NCBI RefSeq assembly: GCF_047495875.1 | Contig: NC_092470.1 | Coordinates: 16,405,001 to 16,469,000, forward strand | Reading direction: 5' to 3' | DNA from: Pithys albifrons albifrons | Lineage: Eukaryota > Chordata > Aves > Passeriformes > Thamnophilidae | DNA: 64,000 nt | Shown here: positions 24,061 through 36,010 of the stretch, piece by piece | How the letters are laid out: each line of letters starts with the position of its first letter | How positions within the stretch are numbered: position 1 is the stretch's first letter | Translations under genes and position numbers: made by a program | The notes under the pieces: generated by a model | What the model was told of the DNA's origin: nothing | The model's database searches: none | Seen by the model: the letters and a program-made list of their open reading frames with translations, nothing else

Positions 24061-25941
24061 ACTTTTTTTTCCTAAACACAACACTTCACACAAGTTGCAC
24101 TATTTTCTTTTTTTTTAATAAGTGTCCTTCAAAATAAAAGCCAGACTGAACAACAATATGGAATTCTCCTTCATGCCTTTCTTTTTTAAGACTAAAAATG
24201 AAATCCTTACTTTCAAGCTGACCGTGGGATATTTTAGCCATTAAAAAACCACAAACAGAATATCACAGCTTCCATAGTAAAGGCCTCAGACTTGCTTACT
24301 TCAAAGTGTACAGCAAAACTCCCACAAACTTTGATTCAAGTGTTTATTGCATGCTGTTTGTTCCCACAGATGCGGGTCCTGATTTGAAAATAAAGGGAGA
24401 CAGTTTCTTTCTCCAGATGTCATGGCCTTAGCAAAGGTTCAAGACCACTTTTGGGTTAGCCATTCAACCCTGCTTTCCTAAAGTGTTTATCCATGGTGTG
24501 TAAATGTCTGTGGAAGAGCATGACTCTAAGAAACTGAATCTAGCCCCAAAATTTTAGTCATGATGAAAAGTTACAATTAGGTCTGCTATGCTTGTTCCCT
24601 TTTAGCAGTACAGTTAAGCACTATTTTCTTGAACAGATATAAATTGAGATGAATAGATCAGCAATGTGAGTGCCACTGGCTTAAGTAAAACAGACTCTCG
24701 TTTCTCTAGCAACATTTTATTCACAGAAGTTAAAGAAAACTTTTTTCTGACTCTTCTTCCCATTTATCCAAATATCCATGAAAATCTGAGGAAACCCTAG
24801 CAAGATGAAATTTGACTGCATCACCATAAATGCTTGGTAATCCAAGTCTCAACAGAGTTGAATAAGCAGACAGATATCACCAAGCTTTAAAAGACACTGT
24901 GCTACACACTGGTCATACTGGAGACAAACTTGTGTCACACAAGAGACTCCTTGTGACACAGTCATTTCCTGCTCACTATGACACAATAAGGAGAGACTTT
25001 CCTAAATCCATGTGGAAAATGACATACATATTAGCATGATATCTAATTTATTTCCAAATATAAGAACACCCACTGGTCAGGCAGTGGCATGAACATCTGG
25101 ACCACCAAATGTCAAAAAAAAAAGCTGCAGGTTGACTGTTGCACATTGACAACGAGAACAGGAGAAAAAGGAGAGAAAAAGCCCTTGATAGACAATCCAA
25201 GGCAAAAAAGAAAACATGTTAGAAATAATCAGGTAAGGTAAATGATCAGTGAGAAATCTCTCTACACTGATGTCTGTGGCAGAAATTACTTTGGGTATCT
25301 AGAATCCATGCAGTTCTGAGGAAATGAAGGAAATAAACTTTGCACAGATGTTTTATCTGTTGCAACAACAGAGGTGACAAATCAAGACATTTGACTGTGT
25401 TCTAGTACTGACAAGCAGGCAAACATCTATGAATATTTTACCTGACCTATATCCAAATTGTTTTAGCAGCTTTGGCCCACGAAACATCTTTGGAAACAAT
25501 GCCAGAAAGATAACAAGTCATGGTATGAAGGTCACAGCAAGAACAGAACTTTGAAGGAAGGTGTTTGGACAAGAATAGAAACATCTGTTAGTAGAGATGT
25601 CCTAGAACGGTCACTGCAATGTATGGGGTATCAGCTTTCAGCTTGCAGCCTCTGAATGACAGATTCATGAAAGTTAAAAGCAAAATGACCATTGCAGTTC
25701 TCTCTTCTGCTAAGTTGCATACTAGAGGTCATAAAATTTGCTTGAATTCTTTTCTTGCTTCAAGTCCCACAGCTGAGGCTAACCTAGGGTTAACATGGAA
25801 GGGAACAGGAAAGATATTATTTTAATCTGAAAATTCCATTTAGTAATAGGCAATGAAAGTTATAAGTGGAGTTAAAGGGATTATTCTACTTTAAAATTTA
25901 ACTTCATTGTGAAAGTATATAGACATATAAACTTTCATACC

Positions 25942-25983
25942 ATATACGTGTGTGTGTATATATATATACACACATATATGTAT
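25942..25983. repeat. TG/TA/CA palindromic microsatellite
   Basis: A (GT)n run passes through (TA)n into (CA)n, so the tract is nearly self-complementary and could form a hairpin or cruciform. Confidence 0.9.
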
Positions 25984-27589
25984 CATGTTTCTGGTCTAAA
26001 TTTGTCTATCTTCACTCTCCAGCCAAAGTAGCAGTATTCAGTACTTGACAAAGTATTTACACCCACTCACTTTTGACTGAGATCTAGTCAATGCTTTATC
26101 TTGTCTCCAGCAACTCCTTCAGAGGCTCTGTCTCAAAAATGATTTTCAGTCTTTTCTTTATTCATGGGCAGTGTTCTAAACCACCAATACCCCCCCATTT
26201 TTTCAGCACCTTCAGGATGTGTTTATACTATTGATTCTGTTAGGATCAGGAGAATACTTTCAAAGAAAATCTCATGATTGTCCTCGGTTATGCTGCTTTA
26301 GTTTACACTGTCAGCTATCTCAGGTGGAATTCTCTTTTGGATAAAACTATGTGAGAAACAGTGCTCCAACCCCAGTGAGCCCCAACTGCTAAGAGGGGAT
26401 GGGGTGCTCTTCATTCATTTTTCACTGTACATATCCTGCACAGATCCTCTCTGATGGCTCTGAACTAGTTTTTAACGCAGACACAACCTCAGCCGTGGAT
26501 GCCAAAATCTGGATGTGATATTTCAGCAGTGGCAGCACAATTGCAAAAGAGAGAGCTATTATAAACATGTTTCTACCCTCTACTTCTTAATCTAGGGGTA
26601 CATGAGTCTTTACAATCATAACCAGTGAAGGAGGCAATGCCACATGGAAAGAAAATATGTACATAAACAGCTCCCTGCGACTGAACATTATATGGAGTAC
26701 TGAGTTGGTATGAACAGAGACTTACTGTTAGGCAGTTTCAAGTGGGAAGAAAGTTCCTAAAATGGCAAAATACTGTATCAACCCCAAAGTTTTCCTTTCT
26801 TTTCAAAATCTTGTGCTATTAGGCAGAACTTAATTTGTTGAAAAGGTGAAATATTTGCTCTTCAGTTGTGTTTTTATAAGCTCCTACTGCCGAAAAGTTG
26901 CCAATGAATTATTTGACTTCATGTGTAACAAAGTTACCTTTGGGATTCCAGGAGACCTAGGTTAACTTCCCTTGGAAATGTTTATTACTGGGCACTTACA
27001 GATATGTCTGATCCTCAATTAATACATGAAATATTGTCTGTTTCTTTTCTTAAATGTCTTCTAAGGCATTTCATGGACACATAAAATCTTTGGCTATTAT
27101 TTTGAGGAGTACCCGTGATACCAATTGAACTCACTCACTAAGTGCATTTTTGTGCTAATTAAATATTCCAAACTTCTATCAAGATTATTGTCACCTATTT
27201 AATGGTTCATTGAGTTTATGGGCCATGCAAGTCTCTCTTTTATATTTTCACCAGGATAGTTATAGCAACTATTCTAGTCATGACAAATTAGGGAACATGC
27301 AGAGGAGATGAAAGAACCTCAGTGCTGTAAACCCAGTTTTTTCCTAACTTATGCCAATTTTATGGTGTTGCAATGGCATTGACATTGCTGGAATTATTCT
27401 TCATTTTCCCTAGTGTCAGTGAGTAATAACTAGACCTACTTAGGTGATAATGAAATATGGTAAATATGGCACTCCATAAATTTGGCCAGTTTGACCATTT
27501 GACCCCTCTTCAATAGCCTGTAGTAAAGGTCCCATATTTGAATAGATACTTGATTCAGGAATGGGAAGATTGGAATAATATGGTCCTTC

Positions 27590-27604
27590 ATTTTATCACT
27601 AAAA
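27590..27604. repeat. Left direct repeat of telomere-palindrome insertion
   Basis: The word attttatcactaaaa is found here and at 28389-28403, the outer limits of the 785-bp inverted structure. The first base may match by chance, giving 14-15 bp. Confidence 0.85.
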
Positions 27605-27889
27605 TGATTAGAGTGTGGAGAGAGGAGAGGGTGTGGCAGAATAGAGAGAAATAGGCCAGCCCTTTGTGGGCTTGCACCTTTCCTCTTGGATTCCTTTGGG
27701 AAGAGGAATCTTCGTCCGTCTTCAATTCTTGGCTGAAAAATGGCAATTTCCAGACCCACTGGTGCCAAGGAAGGACTGACCTTTGTGCCAAGAGAAAAGG
27801 TGACAGCGTTGGGCTCTCAGGTGCCGATGATGCTGCGTCATTAACATTAAAAAAACACCCAAACCCTAATCCTAAGACAAAAGAGAAGC

Positions 27890-27919
27890 GTAACCCTAAC
27901 CCTAGCCCTAACCCTAACC
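27890..27919. repeat. Interstitial telomere-type tract, CCCTAA orientation
   Basis: About five CCCTAA-type hexamers with one variant (ccctag). It sits at the end of part B of the first unit. Confidence 0.95.
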
Positions 27920-28077
27920 AGTGGGTCTGGGAAATTGCCATTTTTCAGACAAGAACTGAAGACGGACGAAGATTCCTCTTTGAAAAGGAATCAAAGAGGA
28001 AAGGTGCCAGCCCACAAAGGGCTGTTCTATTTCTCTCTATTCTGCCATGCCCCCTCCTCTCGCCACTCCCGACTCCT

Positions 28078-28151
28078 GGGTTAGAGTTACTCTTAGAGTT
28101 ACAGTTAGGATTAGGGTTAGGGTTAGGGTTAGGGCTAGGGTTAGGGTTAGG
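28078..28151. repeat. Interstitial telomere-type tract, TTAGGG orientation
   Basis: The first part (28078-28107) is degenerate, with gttaga and gttact variants. The second (28108-28151) is nearly perfect TTAGGG with one ctaggg. This grading from degenerate to clean is also seen in subtelomeric DNA, but here it is internal and inverted relative to the tract at 27890. Confidence 0.95.
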
Positions 28152-28388
28152 CTTCTCTTTTGTCTTAGAATTAGACTTTGGGTGCTTTTTAATGTTAGTG
28201 GCACAGCATCATCGGCACCTGAGAGCCCAAGGCTGCCACCTTTTCTCTTGGCACAAAGCTCAGTCCTTCCTTGGCACCAGTGGGTCTGGGAAATTGCCAT
28301 TTTTCAGCCAAGAATTGAAGACGGACGAAGAATCCTCTTCCAAAAGGAATCGAAAGAGGAAAGGTGCGAGCCCACAAAGCGCTGGCCT

Positions 28389-28403
28389 ATTTTATCACTA
28401 AAA
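28389..28403. repeat. Right direct repeat of telomere-palindrome insertion
   Basis: Second copy of attttatcactaaaa. Removing one copy with the insert leaves a continuous unique flank, as expected of a target-site duplication. Confidence 0.85.
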
Positions 28404-31400
28404 ATTTTCATCCTTTGGACTATTTACCTGTTGGTCAGTAGGAGAGGTCATCCTGCCAATTTGCAGTCAGAGAAGAGAGTAAGTGTAATTCTTAGGCACA
28501 ACAATGTAGTGGAATATTTAAGATGAGGTATAAGAGTATCATTACTGGAGAAAAACAGGCAATGGCTGACTGGAAAGATGTAGAGGAATCTTGCCTTCAC
28601 TAGGCATCTTTGAAACAAATTGAAAATAAAGTACAGCTCTAAAACTTTCCATTAATTAGTTATTTTTGTTTCAGTACCAATTGGAGTCTGTTCAGATATC
28701 AGGAATGTCTACTGGTGAAATCTTCTATAATAAAGCCCTTCTTTCTGCTTTTTCTAGTTTTAACTTCCTGAGAGCAAATGCACTTTTACTGCTAATAGCA
28801 ATGCAGTTTGATATAATGAATAATAAGTAAAACATTGTGCTGATATTGTACCTCTCACCTCCAGGTGCAGGATACAGAATTTTCAGAAGAGTCTACATGA
28901 TTTAAGGTCAGCAATCTAATTGACTGACAAGCCCTTGCTTCACTTAAGGGCTAATGAATGTTGTATTGTGACTGTTTTTCTTAAAAAGTAACATCAAACT
29001 ACTTTTTATTCATAATAAATTAACACATTTTAGAGACTTCTTAATATTTGCCTCCACAAAGCCATGATTTTTATCTGAACAGACCTGCAAGCACCTGTTG
29101 TAGCCAGTTTTAAAAATGAGGTCTTATAACTTCCAGTTAATACCTCACAGAAATAGCAATGTGATTTCAGTGGCACTGATCTGATTTCTTTTAGTGCAAG
29201 ACATTCACGTTTTCTCTAAGTATCCAATGCATAATTCATATGGGGGCTCATATCTGACTATTTATAGACCTTTCTATGACACCCCCTCAGTGAATATTTG
29301 CACATCTCCAAGGTGAAACTTTCTCCTGAAGAAAATTTCCAGCTAAAGACTTAATACCACTTCACTTCCCCTTAGGTCTCCAAACAGCTCAAAGTACAAC
29401 ATAAGTGTCATATATGTCTCATGTTACTACTCTGCACGGGAGAGTATTTCCACCCTTAGCTCCCTCATTTTTGAAGCACAAGAGTCAGTCCCCACACCAC
29501 ATGTGTGGAGAAAGTGAGGTGGCTTCTCAAAAGTTGTGGGGATAGTTTATAAGAGTCAAGAAGGTAATCCAGGACTTCCAATTCTCCAGGTCTTCATGGC
29601 AGGAGCTTTCTTATATCCATGATAAGAGATGTAAAATCTTTCTGCCTAGTTAGTGGATTCTCCACAGCAAAAGCATAGAAAGGAGAACTGAAAAGGCACT
29701 GAGAGGATATGTAACTGTGTCCTAGCCAGCACTAACTTGCCTGTATCCTCCACAAACATGTTTTTGCAGATGTTTCTAAAGTCTTAGAAGCTGCACAACA
29801 ATTTGCTCTAGTGTTTGAGATATCTTAATGAGAATAGGTGTCTCCTGCCAACTTAAATCTTCTATACAGCAATTCAAGTCTATTATTTCTTTTTCTATTC
29901 ATAGTGAAAATGGTGAAACCTTTTACTGTTTGGCTCCCTCCAACTATTCTTATACATTGAAAGACCATATTCAGGCCGTAGTTAAATCAATTCTTCTTCA
30001 TCCTTCCTCTAAGATCCACCCAAAGATGACCATCTACTCAAAGGAAAGATCTGTTCCCCATCAGGTAGAATAAAGAACACAGGCTTATGGATAGTTGTGT
30101 CCTCCTAGACACAAGCTTTCTTTCCTAGACACTACTTTTGCATTTCCCTCATTTTATGATCACAGAAGGGAGCAACAGAAGTCTGTCTGTCTTGCAGCCT
30201 CGTACAGGATCCATATGTCTGGTGCTCAGCATGAAGTTCTCTGTCTCTCCATTGAATGTCAGCTCTTCCCTGAGCTCCCTGCCCTATATGTCTCTTGCTT
30301 TTCTGTCTTCCTGTGTGCCTTTTTCCTCCTGTGAGATTTTGACGAAAGAGTTTAGAAGACAATACATATGATAAACGTATATATGTGCGCTTTTTTAAAG
30401 AGAAAGTCATAGTTACTGATAGAAATGCTCTCAAAAGCCACAATGTAGAGAGTGATGGTGTGAGCCTGAGTTTTGTTCTCGTTCACAGGGATTTTATTCG
30501 CATATTTTACTGTCAGTTTCTTGACATTTTTGTCAGATTGGATCCGGAGGCCATAGTTGCCGCCAGCAGGTCCTACCACATTTTTATTCTCCATTGTATT
30601 TGCAGGGAATAAATAAAAACAGAGCAAGAGTGAAAGCAAGAGAGAGACATGGCGAGAAGGAGTCAGAGGTTACTGGAAGAACTGCTTTATGCATTTTTTC
30701 CCTGCTAAGGAATATCCACCCAACAAAAAATAGCAAAACAACCAGAGAGCATTTTGCACTAAGAAATTTCTTTCCTCAGTTACGCAATGCAGACTTCAGG
30801 CAACGTGGTTAATATGTTTGCATAGGAAATTTCTCATTCCCTCTCACTCTTTGTCTGTCTTTTTCTTCTTTTTTTTTTCTTATTTCTTTTTTCTTTTCAT
30901 CTTTTTTTTTCTTTTTTTTTTTTTTTCTTTTCTGTGTGTTTCCAGGCTGCTGTGAGATTTTCCTCACAATACATCTATTGTTTCCCAGTCACATCACTGC
31001 TGGCTGTAATCAACTCTGATTTCTTTCTTTCTTTTAGTTTCTTGCTGTAACCATGAGATTTACACATGCAATGGATAAACATAATCTACCGTAAGGTAAC
31101 AAACATGTTGACTATAGAAGTGTTTATTCCTCAAGGCTTTGGATGTTGTGAACAAGGAGAACGAAGGCCTTATTTTCACTTATGAACATATAAATTAAAG
31201 TTTGATTCCCTATGCTTGGTTTCTGTTTCAGTAAGTCTCTGAACCACAGTGTTTAGAATTCACATTGTTTGTGTCTCTCCTGTATACAAGTCATAAGAAG
31301 ACAGAATAGTAACATCTCAGGTATGTCAAAGGTTTAGTGCAGTCTCAAGTATGTGACAATTTCAGTCTCTTTGGATACCCCAACATCCAGGCTGATTTGA

Positions 31401-32609
31401 TCCTCCTCTTTGCTGATGTTTGGTATAAATTTAAGTCAGTGTCCTCATCATCAGCTTTTGTAAGGCTCAAACAAACTTGTCTCCAGCCTGTTCAGTCTTC
31501 TTCTGTACCACCTTTTTACCCCTGTGCACTATCTCTGGTATGGAGGGAACATATAAATTTAAAAAAGAAACAACCATAGGGATAAGATGATCTTTTATCT
31601 CTGTGTTCTTTCAGGATGAAATACAGCGCCCTTTAGTTACAGGAATGAATGTCTCATCTTCAGTTGACTTTGGACAGGGCTCCATGTTCTCAGCCTCATG
31701 TTTAAGACTTCTCAATAGCTGTGTCAACTATTGCAGTGGTTCCTGACATCCACTCACCCACTAACAATTGCATCAACACCACCGATTTTTCTATATGTAT
31801 GCAACTTAGCAGCAGCCACAATGGTCTTCAGTCTCTTATGAAGTAGATCAGATCTAAAACTGGTGGCAGGGAGGTTGAAAGGCTCTTTAGTCATCAAGCT
31901 ACTCAATCAGGTGCTTTCTGAAGTAGAATGAAAAAGTCAAGTATTAAAAGTCAGTTGCAGAGTAAGTGCTGCATCTCTTACTTCAGACAAAGGGAGTTTT
32001 GTAGAGTCCCATCATCTACACAAGCAAATTGGGAATTGGATATTAAAGACGAAAAACAAAGAGATATCTGTCTTGTAGCTTGGGGCACCGATCAAAACAA
32101 AGCGTGGGAGGGCAGCTGAGAGGTTAACCCTTCCTGTAGCCTTCAAACTGCACTAAAAATGGCCTTTGTATTACAGAGAATAAGCTTTAAGAACCCCAAA
32201 CTCATGGGTCATTGTGGTAGTGAAAAGATGCCCATTGAAATGGGAAATGGATCATGTTTTTGTTTCTTGCATATAAAATTGTTTTCTGAGACTTTCAAAT
32301 GACCTTCTCATGGATACTGAACTTTCCATCATTTACCAACATTCAAATATACAAATGGTTGCCCAAAGGGACTACCACATTTGGCAAAATAGTTTTAATC
32401 TATTCATTCCCTTCTCATTGAAAAAGGAGCCAGAGAATGTGGGTGAACATAAGATACGTTTGAAATATTATGAAGGTATGAAAAACAAATCATGATTTTT
32501 GGCTGAAATATTACTCCCTGTTGCCATTTTTGCTGCCTGAATAAAATAGGGAACATGGACCAAACCTTGTACACACTGATGTCAAAGCGAACCCTTCCTT
32601 ATTTCACTG
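28404..32609. other. Unique non-coding DNA
   Basis: No gene or interspersed repeat is recognised. A long T-rich tract at about 30852-30934 is listed separately. A stretch around 30390-30612 is open on both strands for about 75 codons or more but has no recognisable homology. Confidence 0.5.
30852..30934. repeat. T-rich (CT)n-like low-complexity tract
   Basis: About 80 bp of T runs interrupted by single C, including one run of 15 or more T. Pyrimidine-rich on the plus strand. Confidence 0.9.
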
Positions 32610-32882
32610 GAAATTTTTAACAGGGCAGTTAGTGATAGGACAAGGGAGAATGGTTTTAAATCGAAATGGGGTAGATTGAGATGAGATATAAGGAGGAAAT
32701 TCCTATTGTGAAGGCAGTGAGACACTGGAGCAGGCTGCCCAGAGAAACTGTGGATCCCTAGCAGTGTTAAAGGCTGGGTTGGATGGGTCTTGGAGCAGCC
32801 TGGTCTGGTGGAAGGTATCTCTTTCCATGGCAGGGGGTTGGAACAAGATGTTCCAACCCCAACCATTCTGTGATTCTATGAT
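32610..32882 (+). repeat. CR1 LINE 3' fragment
   Basis: The best preserved CR1 in the window, about 270 bp in sense orientation. Blocks in order are gataggacaagggagaatgg, ttttaaatcgaaatggggta, agatataaggaggaaattcc, actggagcaggctgcccaga, then the stretch around ggttggatgggtcttgga and ggcagggggttggaacaaga. It ends in ccattctgtgattctatgat, the terminal 8-bp repeat. The 5' truncation is typical of CR1 insertion. A short local duplication (ttccaacccc) near the end differs from the usual consensus. Confidence 0.96.
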
Positions 32883-35431
32883 TTAGCCCTTCAATATGTT
32901 CACATCAAAAGAGAAACTGAGTCCTTAATTTGATGGAATTCAGATACCTCATTTAGTCTAATAACCAGTTACAGCTTCATATTAGAGGACTAATTAGACC
33001 CTACAAAACAGCTTCAGGATAGAATCGGGAGAGGAGCCTGTGCAGTTGCTTTGGCTAAATTTAACTCCAATTCATAGGTCCTGATCCTGTTCAGGTTTCA
33101 ACTGAATGTCACATAATGCACAGTATGAGGCCATGGAACTGGATGGCTGAGGTGGAGGAAAAATGACATGTCAGTGGGCTGATAGGCTGAAAAGTCAAGT
33201 TAAATCTTTTGGAATTAGGACAGGTCAATTTTCTTTTGTTATTGTTAATTTCTGATTCTTCCATGCATGTTTTGCCTTCTGTTCAGTTCTTTATTGCTGT
33301 CTTTCCTACATAGGCCACACAAAACCATCTTCAAGGTGACACTTTGTAGCAATGCCCTTGACTTGAAATCTGGTCATCTTTGAGGGCATCACCAGACTTG
33401 CAAGTACCAGAAAATAAAAAATTGAACTCAATATTTCCTTTACCCATTATTAAATACAGGTGCAAATCTCCACTGAGAGACCAATTACATCATGGTAGTG
33501 CTTCCAATGCCCACATTTTGCCTCAAGGTCTTTGAGAACATAAGTGTAGAGGTATGTCCAGCTATGCAGGGCTTTGACAGCCCACTGGAAGCACCTGTCC
33601 ATTGTCACCAATGCACCACCTGTGCACCTTGGCACACCTGTGATTTTGGAGTCACAAAATGCTCAGGGCTCTCCGTCAGTGTATGGTCAACTGTCAGCTT
33701 TTGTGCAGATGGGGACAAGAGGGTACATTGTGCAGCTGGGCAATCTCTCCAGTATTTCACGTCAGTGCTGAACAATGTAATAAAAGTTTGTAGATGAAAA
33801 TACTAAGCTGGCTGGAAGGCAATAATTCATGTTGGGTTTTATGACACTGGCCATTTAAGAGCTGTAGGAGTATTCACAGCAGTAACACAGCCTGTTTTCT
33901 AGTCAGGGTCTAGCTCCAGCTCTACAAGCGCAATGTTTTCCACACACAAGAAGATTTTTGCCCAAGCCTGATAACTTGCCATTGCTGTCTGGGAGGGCTG
34001 TGTCTATCTTTGAAAGCTAATGGCGTGCAAAGGAAGGTGCCTGGAGGAGTGATGTAACTCCTTTATACTGTGTGTGATTTCTGCCTACTGCAAAAACTAG
34101 TAGGAGAAAAAGTACACACATACATATACACAAACTACACACACATATATATACATAAACTATTCAGCGTATGCAAGGGTGAGTTCATAAGAAGCTGCAT
34201 CTGGGATAGAATAAGATCCATTCAGTTATTAATAACAAGACCCAGAGGTCACAAGTGGGGAGGTTATAAAGGGGTTTATAAAAACTTTTCATATGCAAGT
34301 AAATTGTGGTGCAATCCATTGTGTAATATTATTTATATATATTTGTTTTAATTTCCTTACCATGTCTTTTGATTTAAATAATTCCTCGCTAAGATGGAAG
34401 CTGTTTACACATGTAGTTCTTTGCAAAACACAACAATAGGTAAGTGTTTGTCTAGCTTTGCTGGTCTGTGATTGGATAGGTGTTTTATGCTTAACATGTG
34501 TTCCAGTTCTGCATAAAAAGCCACTGAGACAGAATCTCTCTGATGTGTTTTATTCTAGCAGGATTTGGTGAATTAGTGTGGAGCTCACCTTGGAGCCATA
34601 AAATCACTTTCCTGAATACACCGATAGGGCCACAGAGTGTTATGGTGTGCTAAGTATCACTGTTCATGTGTTTCTGCCTGCTCCAACACCATGGACCATG
34701 TAATTGGAAAGAGTCCAGGTCTGTTACAGGGTAAAAATTCATCCCAAACATGTCCCTCCTCTGCTGATGAAGGCCTAGTGAAACTGACCTTGTAGGGAGT
34801 TGATATTACATGGGAAAAGATTTGATGGCTGCTTGGACCAGGGTATAAAACTTGACTGGCATATTTGGGGCTGCCCTCCAAAAAGCTTGCTTGGCACTTA
34901 TAGGAATCAAGTCATTCTCTATTGATAAAAGCTCAAAAGCAATATCCTTATGACCATTTGCTTCCTAACAGCTCCAAATACACATATATTAATATAGTTG
35001 CAGCATATAAAACACTGTACTCGGAGACATAGGAATGACATGCTGATAAGCACGTAAGGGATATGTAGGTGCACAGGCACACACATGTGAAAATATAGGA
35101 GCATGGTTTGGTTTTGGGATTACAAGAATCTGTAGTGAAATACAAGCAAAACTAATATTTGAAATAATAAAGGGACTAAAGGCTCTTTCCCACGAAAATC
35201 AGCCACATGTCAGTGGTACTTTCCCAACCTAACTGAGAGGAAAAGCCCTCTTAGCTAATTCATTGCAAAGCTAATGAAAACCAGACAAGGGATCTAAACC
35301 AAAAAAGCTTTATGTTACAGGGAAAACAAAGCTTTCCAATGGAAATTATTCATTAAAAAGAACTGGTTCACTGAAATTAACAAAAAATATGTGAGAGAAA
35401 CACCATACTGAATGTGTTTTTGGTGATAACA
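32883..35431. other. Unique non-coding DNA
   Basis: No gene is recognised. A CA/TA microsatellite at about 34112-34160 is listed separately. The rest is unique AT-rich sequence. Confidence 0.55.
34112..34160. repeat. (CA)n/(TA)n microsatellite
   Basis: Imperfect alternation of ACAC and ATAT units with interruptions, about 50 bp. Confidence 0.85.
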
Positions 35432-35495
35432 ATCTTACATTTATATATAGCACATTTCAGCCAGATGGACTCCAAAGTGCCTCACAAGCTCTGGT
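35432..35495 (-). repeat. Possible MIR 3' end, antisense
   Basis: The words acatttatatatagcacatt, tcagccagatggactccaaa and gtgcctcacaagctc resemble the antisense MIR 3' end common in sauropsid genomes (tatatagcacctttcatc, ggatctcaaagcactttaca). The remainder of the element is not visible. Confidence 0.5.
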
Positions 35496-35719
35496 ACTTC
35501 TACGAATGAAATGTAAAGAACCACTTTTATTCCCCTCCATTGAAATGTGTCTTTGCTGGGTGAATCACTTCAGTTGCATAAAAATGCATTGTGTCATGCA
35601 ATAGTTTGTTATATATGTAGGCAGAAAAGTTGACAGAACTAACCTATCCAGATTTTTCCTTAGCCAGGGCTGGATAAAAGTGTTAACACCTCTTGGGGGA
35701 AAAAAATACAACATATTAT

Positions 35720-36010
35720 TAATGCCTAAAGTAGCCAGAGCTCATTTTCTGAAGACGGTGTTATCCTAAGCAAACATGGAGCGATTGTCTCATTAGCTGC
35801 CCAGTGGGAAGAACACCTATTCCAGTCATCAATTACAATGCAGCAGGTCAGGTTTTCATTAGGAATCTCCAAAATCACATTTTGTATAACATACAAGCCC
35901 GGATGTGTGTACCCACTGAAGGCATCCTGGCTGTAGCTGCTGTATGTTTAGGGAAAGCCACTCGACTCTTGTCAAACTCCTTTGACAGCCCCGACACCTG
36001 AAGCATGGGG
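35720..36010. other. Candidate conserved non-coding element
   Basis: Unique, with CpGs kept in an AT-rich context (gaagacggtg, ggagcgattg, agcccggatg, cactcgactc, cagccccgacacc) and TAAT-type words (catcaattacaatg, cattagg). An overlapping minus-strand open frame has no recognised homology. Composition alone supports the call. Confidence 0.25.

Larger units (their letters stand above)
19194..27590. other. Unique non-coding DNA with microsatellites
   Basis: No gene or interspersed repeat is recognised across these 8.4 kb. Small simple repeats and two candidate conserved stretches (20860-21020 and 23880-24060) are listed separately. The open frames are short and overlap on both strands. Confidence 0.5.
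27605..28389. mobile_element. 785-bp insertion of inverted units with telomere-type tracts
   Basis: The segment is built from one unit of about 330 bp, made of parts A, B and T (telomere-type tract), in opposite orientations. On the plus strand the order is A (27605-27759), B (27760-27889), CCCTAA-type T (27890-27919), inverted A (27920-28077), TTAGGG-type T (28078-28151), inverted B (28152-28279), inverted partial A (28280-28389). Arms A-B-T and T-B-A are similar enough to fold into a long hairpin with the middle A copy as loop. The flanking 14-15-bp direct repeat shows the whole block arrived as one insertion. It could be a captured subtelomeric satellite, a fold-back transposon or a fragment inserted during break repair. 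I know of no named family that fits. The 245-codon open frame across it is a repeat artefact. Confidence 0.8.

Noticed and set aside
26940..26990. MIR-like word ccaggagacctaggttaact
   Set aside because: The rest of the MIR order is missing, so the match is too short to claim.
27890..28151. True chromosome end or telomere
   Set aside because: The tracts are short, inverted and flanked on both sides by unique DNA with a direct repeat, so this is an internal insertion.
27664..28401. Open frame of 245 codons, plus strand, and a 159-codon frame overlapping it
   Set aside because: Both run through the inverted units and telomere-type tracts. The Gly-Leu and Arg-Val strings are translated hexamers, so there is no real protein.
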